A stretch of DNA of 62,308 bases from SKVR01 sp037441525 (GTDB taxonomy: Bacteria > Bacteroidota > Bacteroidia > Bacteroidales > UBA7960): assembly GCA_037441525.1 (NCBI GenBank), contig JBBISA010000018.1, positions 1 to 62,308 of the forward strand, given 5' to 3'. This document shows positions 45,766-54,484 of the stretch, one piece after another (positions within the stretch are counted from its first letter, which is position 1; the number at the start of each line of letters is the position of its first letter). The translations under genes and the position numbers were made by a program. The notes beneath the pieces are model-generated. The model saw only the letters and a list, made by a program, of their open reading frames with translations. It ran no database searches and had not been told where the DNA came from.

Positions 45766-46755
45766 TTAAACAAGATTATGTCGTTTCAGGGCCGAATTCA
45801 TAATCTTTTCGATGAGGTTCTGATAGCTGACACCTGCCTTGTAGCCCAATATCGGAAGATCGCTGTGAACAGGATTAAGACCGGCCAGGGGGTTTACTTC
45901 TATAAAGTTCGGAATTCCCCGCGCATCCATTCTAAGGTCGATGCGTCCACCATCGCAGCATCCCAATGCTCTCCAGGCTGCAAGGGCAACCTGGCTGCAA
46001 GCATCGAAAGCATCCTTTTCGGGTACCGTATAATCAATATAGTCTTCATAGTGTGCCTTATTCTCATAGGAGTATACGCCTGTGGTTTCATTGGGGCGAT
46101 ACACCACTTCCATCATTCCCAAAACTTCAGCATCAGCGCCGGTGCCGGTAATTCCCACGGTAAATTCGCGGCCAGGCAGGAACTCTTCAACCAGCAGAGG
46201 CTGACTGAAACGTTGAAACCGGTCTTTTGCCACGGCAATAAGCTGTTGCTGACCGGTAACTTTCGAATCGGCACCAATCCCTTTGCCGGTACCTTCGGCC
46301 ACAGGTTTTACAAACAGGGGGAAATGAAGGGAATGATTGTCAAGGTCGGCAGGGTTTTCAGCCACCAAAAAAGGGGCGGTGGGGATGCCCTTGTCGCGAA
46401 TAATGTTTTTTGTAAAACCTTTATGTAGGGTTACAGAAAGCACCAACACATCGGAGAAAACGTAGGGGATATCAAAAATATCAAGCACTGCCGGCACCTG
46501 AGCTTCACGCCCCAGACCCTTCACTCCTTCGCAGATGTTGAAAACCAGGTCCCACCGTTTTCCTTCCGAAAGCTTTGAAATCAGACTTCTAACGTTTCCA
46601 ATCTTATCAACCTTATAGCCAAGCGATACAAGAGTGTCAAAAATTCCATCAATGGTTTCGGGGGCATCGAATTCGGCAGCCTGCTCGGGAGTAAAGCCCA
46701 TAGCCAGATAATCAGCCTTAAGGTCGTAAGTAAAGCCTATGGTTAATGATTGCAT
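45766..46755 (-). CDS. D-Ala-D-Ala ligase-like ATP-grasp enzyme (first of pair)
   Basis: A 329-residue ATP-grasp ligase. An N-terminal domain (about 1-110, including VFNICEGVKGLGREAQVPAV, as in D-Ala-D-Ala ligases) is followed by the glycine-rich loop FVKPVAEGTGKGIG (148-161), VEEFLPGREFTVGI (189-202) and the metal site GGRIDLRMDARGIPNFIEVNPLAGLNP, with Asp273, Glu286 and Asn288. It lies 15 bases after kamA and abuts the second ligase gene, so the pair is tightly coupled. Ligases of this type can add amino acids stepwise, and two different copies suggest two amide bonds or one bond with different partners. Substrates unknown. Confidence 0.87.
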   Translation of the reverse strand: MQSLTIGFTYDLKADYLAMGFTPEQAAEFDAPETIDGIFDTLVSLGYKVDKIGNVRSLISKLSEGKRWDLVFNICEGVKGLGREAQVPAVLDIFDIPYVFSDVLVLSVTLHKGFTKNIIRDKGIPTAPFLVAENPADLDNHSLHFPLFVKPVAEGTGKGIGADSKVTGQQQLIAVAKDRFQRFSQPLLVEEFLPGREFTVGITGTGADAEVLGMMEVVYRPNETTGVYSYENKAHYEDYIDYTVPEKDAFDACSQVALAAWRALGCCDGGRIDLRMDARGIPNFIEVNPLAGLNPVHSDLPILGYKAGVSYQNLIEKIMNSALKRHNLV

Positions 46756-46770
46756 CGGGATGAATGAATG

Positions 46771-48027
46771 TCAGATATAATCGGGATAGACAAACGTTTT
46801 CCCTTCGTAGTTGCGCAAAATAAGGTTACCGTTTTCTTTTCCATGCAAATAATCGGGCAGCAGGGGTATTTTACCACCACCGCCGGGGGCATCAATTACA
46901 TAATGAGGTACAGCATAACCTGAAGTATGACCCCTGAGACCATCAATAATTTCGAGCCCTTTGGTTACCGGTGTTCTGAAATGTGCCGAACCCAGTATTG
47001 GGTCGCACTGGTAAAGGTAGTAAGGGCGCACCCGGTTTTTCAGAAGCCCGTGCATCAGCGATTTCATGGTGTCTATATTATCGTTGATGCCTTTGAGCAA
47101 AACAGTCTGGCTGCCCAATGGAATACCGACGTTGGCGAGCCTTTGCAAAGCCTGCGATGATTCGGGGGTAATTTCATCGGGGTGGGTGGCATGTACGCTT
47201 ATAAAAAGAGGATGGTACTTTTTAAGAATAGACACCATCGAGCGGGTAATTCGCTGTGGCAATACCATTGGTACCTTTGTGCCAATCCTGATTATTTCCA
47301 CATGAGGAATTTTCCGAATTGATGATAAAAGGAAATCTATATGCTTATCAGTCATGGTAAGGGCGTCGCCACCCGATATCAGGACATCCCTTATTTCGGT
47401 ATGCTCTCTGATATAATGCAGGGCGGGCAACCAGGCATGTACGCCCTGATGGCATTTTTGTGATGCCACCATGTGCGAACGGGTGCAATAACGGCAATAG
47501 GCTGCGCAAAATCCGGTAACCAGAAAAAGAACCCGGTCAGGATAGCGGTGCACAAGGTTAGGAGCCACACTGTGATGTTCTTCCGACAGGGGGTCTGATG
47601 CTTCGCCCGGGCTTATGATAAACTCATCCAGAACCGGAACCATCGTTTTTCGTAGAGGATGGTCGGTATTGGCAGCGTGCAGCAAGCTTGCATAATAGGG
47701 AGTAATTCGAAGAGGCAGATTGTCATGAATCCCCGGCCGCGGACGAATCTCATTTTCGTTCAGTTGCAAAACATGCGACAATGATCGCATACTGGTGTAG
47801 GAGTTTTTAAGCTGCCATTGCCAGTTGTTCCAGTCTTTAACGGAAACGTGAGGAAAATGTTGCTGGAAAAATTCCAGTGAACGACTGCTGATACAGTGCT
47901 CGGGGGATTGGGTTTTTGGGGTCTTTGACAAAACCGAACCACTGGGAGGTTCGTCTGGTTCGTCGGCCTTGGGGGCTTCGATTCCTACCGGAAAGGTCGC
48001 CTGGGGTTCAAGCTCGGAAGCTTTCAT
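46771..48027 (-). CDS. kamA: KamA family radical SAM protein, lysine 2,3-aminomutase-like
   Basis: A 418-residue radical SAM/PLP aminomutase. The iron-sulphur cysteines are C174, C178 and C181 (CAAYCRYC), and PLP would bind Lys386 in DAPGGGGK. Asp342 (YQCD) and Asp379 (VIDAPGG) are spaced 37 apart, exactly like Asp293 and Asp330 that hold the lysine side chain in clostridial lysine 2,3-aminomutase; glutamate 2,3-aminomutases have other residues there. L-lysine to beta-lysine is therefore the likely reaction. It has an extra acidic, proline-rich N-terminus (1-45) and lacks the C-terminal zinc-binding segment of the clostridial enzyme. No EpmA or AblB partner adjoins it; two ATP-grasp genes and a GNAT gene do. 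Confidence 0.88.
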   Translation of the reverse strand: MKASELEPQATFPVGIEAPKADEPDEPPSGSVLSKTPKTQSPEHCISSRSLEFFQQHFPHVSVKDWNNWQWQLKNSYTSMRSLSHVLQLNENEIRPRPGIHDNLPLRITPYYASLLHAANTDHPLRKTMVPVLDEFIISPGEASDPLSEEHHSVAPNLVHRYPDRVLFLVTGFCAAYCRYCTRSHMVASQKCHQGVHAWLPALHYIREHTEIRDVLISGGDALTMTDKHIDFLLSSIRKIPHVEIIRIGTKVPMVLPQRITRSMVSILKKYHPLFISVHATHPDEITPESSQALQRLANVGIPLGSQTVLLKGINDNIDTMKSLMHGLLKNRVRPYYLYQCDPILGSAHFRTPVTKGLEIIDGLRGHTSGYAVPHYVIDAPGGGGKIPLLPDYLHGKENGNLILRNYEGKTFVYPDYI

Positions 48028-48237
48028 TGTCTTTTTCGTAAAAGAGCTTTTAATTAATACTGAATTTTTATAAGGCCATGCTTTCGAATCGGTTGAATGT
48101 AGCGGTTTTCAAAGCATTGTCAACCTGCATGGAAAGCAATGCAATAGTAAAGCATTTTTAAACATAAAATACACATGGATGTAAATTTTCCCATGCAATG
48201 TGTTTTGATTATAAAACAAACAAATTCAGCTTTTCTA

Positions 48238-48996
48238 CTATGCGCTTTCCATCTCCACCAATGCAAAAGGGTTCGACTTAAGCATCTGATATGCAGTTTC
48301 CCATACTGAGCTTGCATTTACCAGAATACATTGTGCCTTACCCATTGTACCGACAGAATAATGGGTAGGGTCGAGATAGTCGATAATTCGGTCGTAGTGT
48401 TGCCTGAAACCGCTGAATCCGTGGGTGATATATTTTCTGGTGTAGGGAGACCCTTCGGATGGTATCATTGTGTAGACTCTCTCCGGCCCGAAAAGATAGG
48501 GTGGTACCAAAAGTTCCTCAACTGCATGAATCAGGGTATTGGGTTTTGCTCCGCAGCCAAGGAAAAGTATTTTTCCGTTATAATCATTTAGTTTCCTGAA
48601 TGGTGAGTTGGGGCCACAGGGTGTTTCATCTAATTGGTGGTTTTGGGTAAGCTCAACTGCCAGCCGGCCTGCCGCGCAAACCGAATGGGTGGGGTGAAGG
48701 CTCCTGACAACCTTTGGCTGACAACGAAAATATTCTGTCAGGGCCCCTACGCAACTGGGGGTATTTTTATGGTCGAAAACAGGGTGTAATTCTGTTACAT
48801 TCCGATAAGTCAATGCAGGCATCAATAGAGTCCCCTCTGTCCCAATCACATTCAATAATGCCTCCGTTACAATCTTTGCACTGTTTTCAAATAGCCCCAC
48901 CGACCGCAGTGATGAATGTACCATTACCACATCGCCCTGGTTTATCCCCAGATTTTTTAAATCATCGATTAGCTGGGTTATGTTTGATAAACTCAT
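48238..48996 (-). CDS. AAC(3)-family N-acetyltransferase
   Basis: A 252-residue protein of the antibiotic N-acetyltransferase family (AAC(3) fold). Typical motifs: VMVHSSLRSVG (about 24-34), SLHPTHSVCAAG (99-110), CGPNSPFRKL (127-136) and TLIHAVEE with His157 and Glu160, where catalytic residues lie in the family. Members acetylate the 3-amino group of aminoglycosides, or amines of biosynthetic products (FrbF in FR900098 synthesis). It ends 210 bases upstream of kamA on the same strand, too far to call one operon but close enough to suspect a shared pathway. Resistance against an aminoglycoside is possible but is not implied by this family alone. Confidence 0.85.
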   Translation of the reverse strand: MSLSNITQLIDDLKNLGINQGDVVMVHSSLRSVGLFENSAKIVTEALLNVIGTEGTLLMPALTYRNVTELHPVFDHKNTPSCVGALTEYFRCQPKVVRSLHPTHSVCAAGRLAVELTQNHQLDETPCGPNSPFRKLNDYNGKILFLGCGAKPNTLIHAVEELLVPPYLFGPERVYTMIPSEGSPYTRKYITHGFSGFRQHYDRIIDYLDPTHYSVGTMGKAQCILVNASSVWETAYQMLKSNPFALVEMESA

Positions 48997-49120
48997 TCCG
49001 AATGGTATTTTAATTCTTCAGCATATCTGCATGTATTGCAGCACAAACAAGTCTATGCCTGTATCTGTGTTCAATTTGCAGGTAAAGGTATTGATTCCCA
49101 TAATAATCGGTTCATTCGAT

Positions 49121-50149
49121 TCAAATCCTTCCATTTGTTTTCAAAATATCCACAAATATTTGCGCAACTGCGCGTGCGTTATAACCCGTTGATATGGTTT
49201 TTAAAGCATTTTCACCGATTTGCCTGGCAAAAGTTGTGTTTGCCTTGCAACGAAGAATGGTTTCGGCAATTTTTTGAGGTGAATTCTGGGTAAGAACGAT
49301 ATTATGATCATGAGTAAAAATTTCTCGTATCCCTTCAGTATCCTTGGTGATTATACATTTACCGGCTGCAGCATAATGATATATTTTGTTGGGAATAACT
49401 AAATCGGCCTTTAATGAATCACCAAAAATCCCCAGGCAAATATCAAATTGGTTAATGTGCCCGTTGAGTTGGGAGTAAGGCACATTGCCTATGAATTTCA
49501 CATTGTTAAGCTTTAGTTTACTGGCAAGTTTCAGGGTCGATTTAAGGCGATAGCCACTCCCCACAATATCAAAAACAATATCCTTGTGGTGGCGAAGAAT
49601 GTGGGCTGTTTCAATTATTTTATCAGTTCCCTGCAAAGGCACAAAATTGCCATAAAAACCCACTACAAATTTTTCGTTTTGGGGCTGCGGGGCAGGATAA
49701 AAAAGGCTGGTGTCGGCACCAATGGGCAATACAAATATTTTTTCTTCAGGAATACCAAAGGTTTGGCTGAAATATTCTTTGTGATGTTGGGTGTCGGCGA
49801 TTAAAATATCGCAACGCGAAAAAGGTATCTTATCGAGCAGATATTTGAAAGGCTTCTTCCATATCTGTCCAAAGTCATCCTTGGTAAGGTATTTTGAGAT
49901 GAGGGGGTCGAAAACTACCGGTATTGAGGCCTGCTTTTTTATAAAACCCACATCGCGATGCCTGAAAGGAGGAATATAGATAAATTCTGCATCTTCCTGA
50001 AGCCTCCCGAACTCTCTTTTGTCAAATCCCCCTCTTTTTGTTATGGGATAAACCACAACTTCAACATTCTCCAATTGCCTGAGCCCTTCAAGCAAAACAA
50101 AGGTCCTGTTATAGGTAAAGTCTGACTTGCCGGTAAAAATTATTTTCAT
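49121..50149 (-). CDS. Glycosyltransferase family 4 protein
   Basis: A 342-residue GT-B glycosyltransferase from the Met at 50149 (MKIIFTGKSDFTYNR). The C-terminal half has the family signature: EKFVVGFYGNFVPLQGTDKIIETA (in part), GSGYRLKSTLKLASKL, VPNKIYHYAAAGKCIITKD-like sequence (here IPNKIYHYAAAG) with the sugar-nucleotide-binding E in EGIREIF. It probably adds a sugar to a lipid-linked or protein acceptor at the inner membrane face. An upstream extension of 31 residues is possible but does not match the family start. It stands between the AAC(3) gene and the fluoride-export pair. Sugar and acceptor unknown. Confidence 0.87.
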   Translation of the reverse strand: MKIIFTGKSDFTYNRTFVLLEGLRQLENVEVVVYPITKRGGFDKREFGRLQEDAEFIYIPPFRHRDVGFIKKQASIPVVFDPLISKYLTKDDFGQIWKKPFKYLLDKIPFSRCDILIADTQHHKEYFSQTFGIPEEKIFVLPIGADTSLFYPAPQPQNEKFVVGFYGNFVPLQGTDKIIETAHILRHHKDIVFDIVGSGYRLKSTLKLASKLKLNNVKFIGNVPYSQLNGHINQFDICLGIFGDSLKADLVIPNKIYHYAAAGKCIITKDTEGIREIFTHDHNIVLTQNSPQKIAETILRCKANTTFARQIGENALKTISTGYNARAVAQIFVDILKTNGRI

Positions 50150-50278
50150 TATCCAGTATAATTTTTGGGGAGTATTTTCCAGGATTAAAAGTTGAGCCGC
50201 ATTTGCCTGAAAGTAAATATATTCTTTGCCGAAAACATCCATTGCCCAAAAGCAAAGTTCTGGCAGAACCAGGTACTT

Positions 50279-50626
50279 TTATCTCCCGGGTTTATTCAAA
50301 AGTACCTTTACATTTTCATGGGTTACCAGGCATCCGTATCGCATGTTTTCGAGCATGGGCCTTATGCTTTCATAAAATGCCATGATTTTAATTTTTTCAT
50401 CAATTATTTCAACCACCACCGGAAGTTTTTCTGCCACTTCCCAGAACTTATAGGAGTGAATCACAGAGCTGGCCCCATATCCCAGTATCCCTTTCAGAAC
50501 CGTTGCTCCGCCCAGTCCCCATTCGCGCGCCCTAAATACAATGGTTTCGTATAGCAGCTTGCTATCAACCGTATCAGTTGAACTTACAAAGATGCGTAAT
50601 ACTGTTGCTTCTGAATTATTTTCCAT
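50279..50626 (-). CDS. DUF190 domain protein
   Basis: A 115-residue protein with the DUF190 core (about 14-112): LRIFVSSTD, then GLGGATVLKGILGYG and a closing EKLPVVVEIIDEKIKI strand pair. The fold resembles PII-like signalling trimers. Its start lies two bases beyond the crcB stop, so translation is coupled. DUF190 genes are often linked to crcB, which suggests a role in controlling or sensing fluoride export. No ligand-binding residue can be assigned with confidence. Confidence 0.85.
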   Translation of the reverse strand: MENNSEATVLRIFVSSTDTVDSKLLYETIVFRAREWGLGGATVLKGILGYGASSVIHSYKFWEVAEKLPVVVEIIDEKIKIMAFYESIRPMLENMRYGCLVTHENVKVLLNKPGR

Positions 50627-50628
50627 CT

Positions 50629-51006
50629 CTAAATGATTTTAATTAACGTGCGACCCATAAAAACAGCCAGGATACCAAGAAAAAAACTGAAACCAATATA
50701 AGAAGCCATCCTGAGAATTTCTTTACCCTGCAGCAAAATGAAGGCATCATTAGAAACGGTTGAAAAAGTAGTGAATCCTCCACAAAGTCCCACTGTTAGA
50801 AAAAGCCTCCATTCGGCAGGCATAATATGGCTCCTTTCTGAGAGTCCGTAAAAAATCCCTATTAAAAAACTCCCGCCAATATTCACCACCAGGGTACCCC
50901 ATGGGAATGCAGTTTCGAAATTGAGCTGAAAGTATCGGAGTACAAGATACCGCCCTATGGTTCCCAAAAAGCCACCCAGACCAACCATGAGGATTGTTTT
51001 TAACAT
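50629..51006 (-). CDS. crcB: Fluoride ion exporter CrcB/Fluc
   Basis: A 125-residue inner-membrane fluoride channel subunit that works as a dual-topology dimer. Four hydrophobic helices are present, with GGFLGTIGRYL in helix 1, WGTLVVNIGGSFLIG in helix 2 (the conserved Asn lines the pore) and LCGGFTTFSTVSNDA in helix 3 (Phe-box and sodium site). I chose ATG at 51006; a TTG three codons upstream is possible. It is the first gene of the crcB-DUF190 pair. I looked for a fluoride riboswitch upstream and did not find a convincing one. Confidence 0.93.
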   Translation of the reverse strand: MLKTILMVGLGGFLGTIGRYLVLRYFQLNFETAFPWGTLVVNIGGSFLIGIFYGLSERSHIMPAEWRLFLTVGLCGGFTTFSTVSNDAFILLQGKEILRMASYIGFSFFLGILAVFMGRTLIKII

Positions 51007-51216
51007 AAACTGCAATTCAGTGATTTACAAATAGCCTGCACCAAGGCAAATTGGATTTGAAGACAGCAAAAGTAAAAATTCTTTAAAGAAACAGACCATC
51101 GAATCAGTTTTATAATAAAACATGTCGTATATTTCGAAAGTAAATTTGTGTAATCTAAAATCGGAGGGGATCATGGAAAAAACAGCAACAAACCGGTAGA
51201 ATTGTATAGTGTTTAC

Positions 51217-52743
51217 ATGTTTAAGAAATCGCTACCTTTTACAATTTTTTTCTGTGTAATGCTTGCAATTATATCTTCAATAACAGCTTACTATGCTGAT
51301 AGTAACATCACTAAAAATAACGGGTCAGGTACTTTAAAGCAGGATCAACCCAATCCCTGGCAGGCGTTTTACCCAGGCAGAGTAGCAACATACGCTGATC
51401 AATATGGCTACCACACCTTTGCAATCGCCAATTCCATTATTGAGGAGGATGGAAGGTTACTGGCGGGGTTCAGAAAATTTATCAGGAGAAATGAATACGA
51501 ATATGGTTGTGATTTCAAAAAAGACCTTGCTGTACCTGGGGCACAAATCATTATTCAGGGAAATGGTATTGACCTGCTGGTGAACCATTTAACCGAAACC
51601 ATTAGCATAAAAACCCTGGCCGAAGTAAATGAAAACTGGGTTGCATGGCAGGATAATGAAAAGATTATTAAAGCGATGGTTACTAAAAAAATAGAAGGCA
51701 TGGTGCTTGGAACCATCGATTCTATCAAACACATTAAATTTCTGGCAATTGATCAAAATTTGGTGGAAATTGACCATGCGCTTAATGGAATAGAATTACA
51801 ACTGAGCAAAAGTTTTGGGTTTGTTACATCGTTCAATTTCAACAATTTTCCTTTTCAAAGCGATATTTTTGACCTGATTGGCTGCACCAATCCCAACAGA
51901 GGCGTGTAAAACCTTACCTGGATGGACGTTTTTGATTTTAAACCGGGCGATGAAATTCATGTTGAAAAGGTTTACACTAGCGATGCTTTCTCATCAAATT
52001 TTTCCTATGAAAACAAGAGAAGTATCTCTTCGTTTATCTCCAGAATCGATTATCCCGATTCAATTGTTTATGAAGTAGAAAGGAAAATTCCGACAGCCCA
52101 TAGAGCAGGATTCGCTCCATTGTCATATGAATATGTTCACGATACAATTACAACAGTAATAAATCCTTCGCTTTGGTTTGATGAACTTGCCGGTGAACCA
52201 GAAATTGATGAATGGTCGATGGGCTTTAATTTTCAAATGTTCGCATATTATATTTATGACGGGTTAGCTGTTAAAGTTTTAAGTAATTTAAGGTATGAAC
52301 ATGTCTTTGAATCTGATTGCTGGAATTATCCTATTTACGATGGCCCATCATTAAACAAATATTATTACCAAGGGTTGGGAGGCCCCTATTATAGTCGTAA
52401 TTGGGCCTTTAATTCAGATTACCGAACGCTCGAATTCTTTAAAAAGGGAGACACGAAATGGGGAACCCCCCTTGATCTAACCGCATCATCAACCAAAGAA
52501 TTTTCCGCAGAAGTTGCTCGCTATCCCAATCCTGCCCACCATTTTGTAAAGGTGAGATTGCCGTATGATCAAAATCAAGTGTACTTCAACGTTTTCGATC
52601 TTACATGGAGAATGGTATTGATGCACTTGTTAAATGATAATGAAACCACTATCGATGTTTCTCGGTTAAAAGCCGGTATTTACATTTACCGGTTAATGAA
52701 AGATGACAAAAGCCTTGGTTCGGGAAAATTAATTGTGCAATAA
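51217..52743 (+). pseudogene. T9SS-secreted protein gene interrupted by a TAA stop
   Basis: One continuous frame encodes a signal peptide (MFKKSLPFTIFFCVML...), a mature region of unknown fold, and a C-terminal type IX secretion sorting domain (about the last 75 codons, RYPNPAHHFVKVRLP to LGSGKLIVQ). A TAA at 51907-51909 splits it after residue 230 and the frame resumes at once (NLTWMDVFDF), so only one codon is affected. Product without the sorting domain would not be exported to the surface. A sequencing error is possible. The start codon choice is ATG at 51217, preceded by a TTG in frame. Confidence 0.75.
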
Positions 52744-52806
52744 TTTCAGTTTTTTGATTTTCTTTGTATTGACCAATAAAAAAATTTGATCCTTAAAAAC
52801 TGAAAT
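52743..52806. repeat. Inverted repeat downstream of the broken T9SS gene
   Basis: ATTTCAGTTTTT (52743-52754) and AAAAACTGAAAT (52795-52806) are exact reverse complements around a 40-base loop. AT-rich, overlapping the stop codon; a weak terminator is possible. Confidence 0.5.
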
Positions 52807-52913
52807 CTTCAATTATCAGTTATCTCCAGTAAACTTACAACATTAATTAATCAGGCTACCTGGTTTTTCATACCGGATTTGCCTCAATGTATTTATAAAA
52901 AACTTAATTCAGT

Positions 52914-54458
52914 ATGAAAATTGAATGTAACCGGCGCGAATTCCTCAAGAAGAGCGGAATCGCAGCAGCGGGAGTGGTGGTTCTGCCATCGATGCTCCAG
53001 GGATGTTTTTCCGGAGGACAGCCATCTCCACTCTCTTACGAGCTAAATGATTATCTCGACCATTTCGGAGTAACCCAGAAAATGATCCTTGATGTGCTGG
53101 CCGAAGGGTTATCGAAAGGGGGCGATTATTGCGACCTTTTTTTTCAGCACACCATTAGCAATACTGTTGCCCTGGAAGACAACAGTGTTAACCGTGCCTT
53201 TTCCAATGTAAGCTTTGGTGTGGGGATAAGGGTTTTAAAGGGCGACCAGACAGGCTTTTCCTATACCGAGGAAATTTCGGCCAAATCGATGCGCTCCGCA
53301 GCCCGCACAGCGGCAAATATTGCCAACAGCAGCGTTGGAAAAGCCACCACAAAACTTACACAACGCCACTTCCCTAATTACTACAAAATAAGTCAACCAT
53401 GGGAGGATGTAAGCATTACCAATAAAATTCCGCTTCTGCAAGCCATTAATGAAAAAACCTTCAGTCGCGATGCACGCATTATTAAAACCAACGTTTCTTT
53501 TGGCGATGAAACATCGTATGTGTTGTTTGCCAACTCCGATGGAGTTCTGGCCTGCGATTATCAACCCGGCAGCCGCATAGCCGCATCATGTGTTGCCGAA
53601 CACAATGGCCGCAAAGAAGAGAACAGCTTTAACATTGCCGGCCGCAACGATATGAGTTTTTATACTGAAAGCACCCTTGATCGCGTTGCTCGCGAAGCCG
53701 TTGACCGCACCCTGATTCTGTTCGATGCAGTGAGTCCTCGAGCTGGCGAAATGCCGGTAGTACTGGCCGCCGGTAGCTCCGGAATCCTTTTACATGAAGC
53801 TATTGGCCATGGTATGGAGGCAGACTTCAATCGTCGGGGCGAATCTATTTTCAGCGACAAGATCGGGAAAAAGGTTGCAGAATCGTTTGTAAGTATTGTT
53901 GATGATGGCACCGTGCCAGGTATGCGTGGTTCCATTAATATGGATGATGAAGGGAATGCCACCCAGAAAACCTATATGGTGCAGGATGGAATTATGACAT
54001 CGTACCTTCACGACCGCATATCGGCCAAACATTATGGTGTTGACCCCACCGGAAACGGACGCCGCGAATCGTTCCGCCACATGCCCTTGCCACGAATGCG
54101 CAACACTTACATGGAAAATGGCCCCCATAAAAAGGAAGAAATCATCGAATCTGTTAAATACGGCATCTTTGCCGAAACCTTTACCAACGGACAGGTGAAG
54201 ATTGGTGCCGGCGATTTCACATTCTACGTTAAACAAGGCTATCTTATTGAAGATGGTAGGCTCACCAGGCCTATAAAAGACATCAACATTATTGGCAACG
54301 GGCCCAGGGTGCTGGGCGATATAGTAATGGTTGCCGACGATGTGGAAATGTCGGAAGCGGGCTGGACCTGTGGCAAAAGTGGCCAGGGTGTTCCTGCATC
54401 AATGGGTCAGCCTACCGTTAAAGTTTCATCCATAACCGTAGGCGGGCTAAATGCCTGA
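52914..54458 (+). CDS. tldD: TldD-type metalloprotease with Tat-like lipoprotein signal
   Basis: A 514-residue zinc-protease subunit of the TldD/PmbA family, which forms a heterodimer that trims unfolded peptides. The active-site HEAIGH is at 294-299 with Glu302 in GMEADF. The unusual N-terminus has a twin-arginine motif NRREFLKK (about 6-13), a hydrophobic segment and LQGC, a lipobox with Cys31. E. coli TldD is cytoplasmic, so this copy is probably exported and lipid-anchored. The partner gene follows after 26 bases. The fold pairs with the PmbA-like protein, which lacks HExxxH. Substrates unknown. Confidence 0.88.
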   Translation: MKIECNRREFLKKSGIAAAGVVVLPSMLQGCFSGGQPSPLSYELNDYLDHFGVTQKMILDVLAEGLSKGGDYCDLFFQHTISNTVALEDNSVNRAFSNVSFGVGIRVLKGDQTGFSYTEEISAKSMRSAARTAANIANSSVGKATTKLTQRHFPNYYKISQPWEDVSITNKIPLLQAINEKTFSRDARIIKTNVSFGDETSYVLFANSDGVLACDYQPGSRIAASCVAEHNGRKEENSFNIAGRNDMSFYTESTLDRVAREAVDRTLILFDAVSPRAGEMPVVLAAGSSGILLHEAIGHGMEADFNRRGESIFSDKIGKKVAESFVSIVDDGTVPGMRGSINMDDEGNATQKTYMVQDGIMTSYLHDRISAKHYGVDPTGNGRRESFRHMPLPRMRNTYMENGPHKKEEIIESVKYGIFAETFTNGQVKIGAGDFTFYVKQGYLIEDGRLTRPIKDINIIGNGPRVLGDIVMVADDVEMSEAGWTCGKSGQGVPASMGQPTVKVSSITVGGLNA

Positions 54459-54484
54459 TTGTTTAACCTTAACGAATCAACGAA

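Noticed and set aside
51173..51199. Nine-codon ORF with a strong GGAGG-like site before the T9SS gene
   Set aside because: Very short, and Bacteroidota rarely depend on Shine-Dalgarno sequences; probably chance.
51016..51200. Possible fluoride riboswitch before crcB
   Set aside because: I could not find the consensus pseudoknot core; a GATGG in the right strand alone is not enough.
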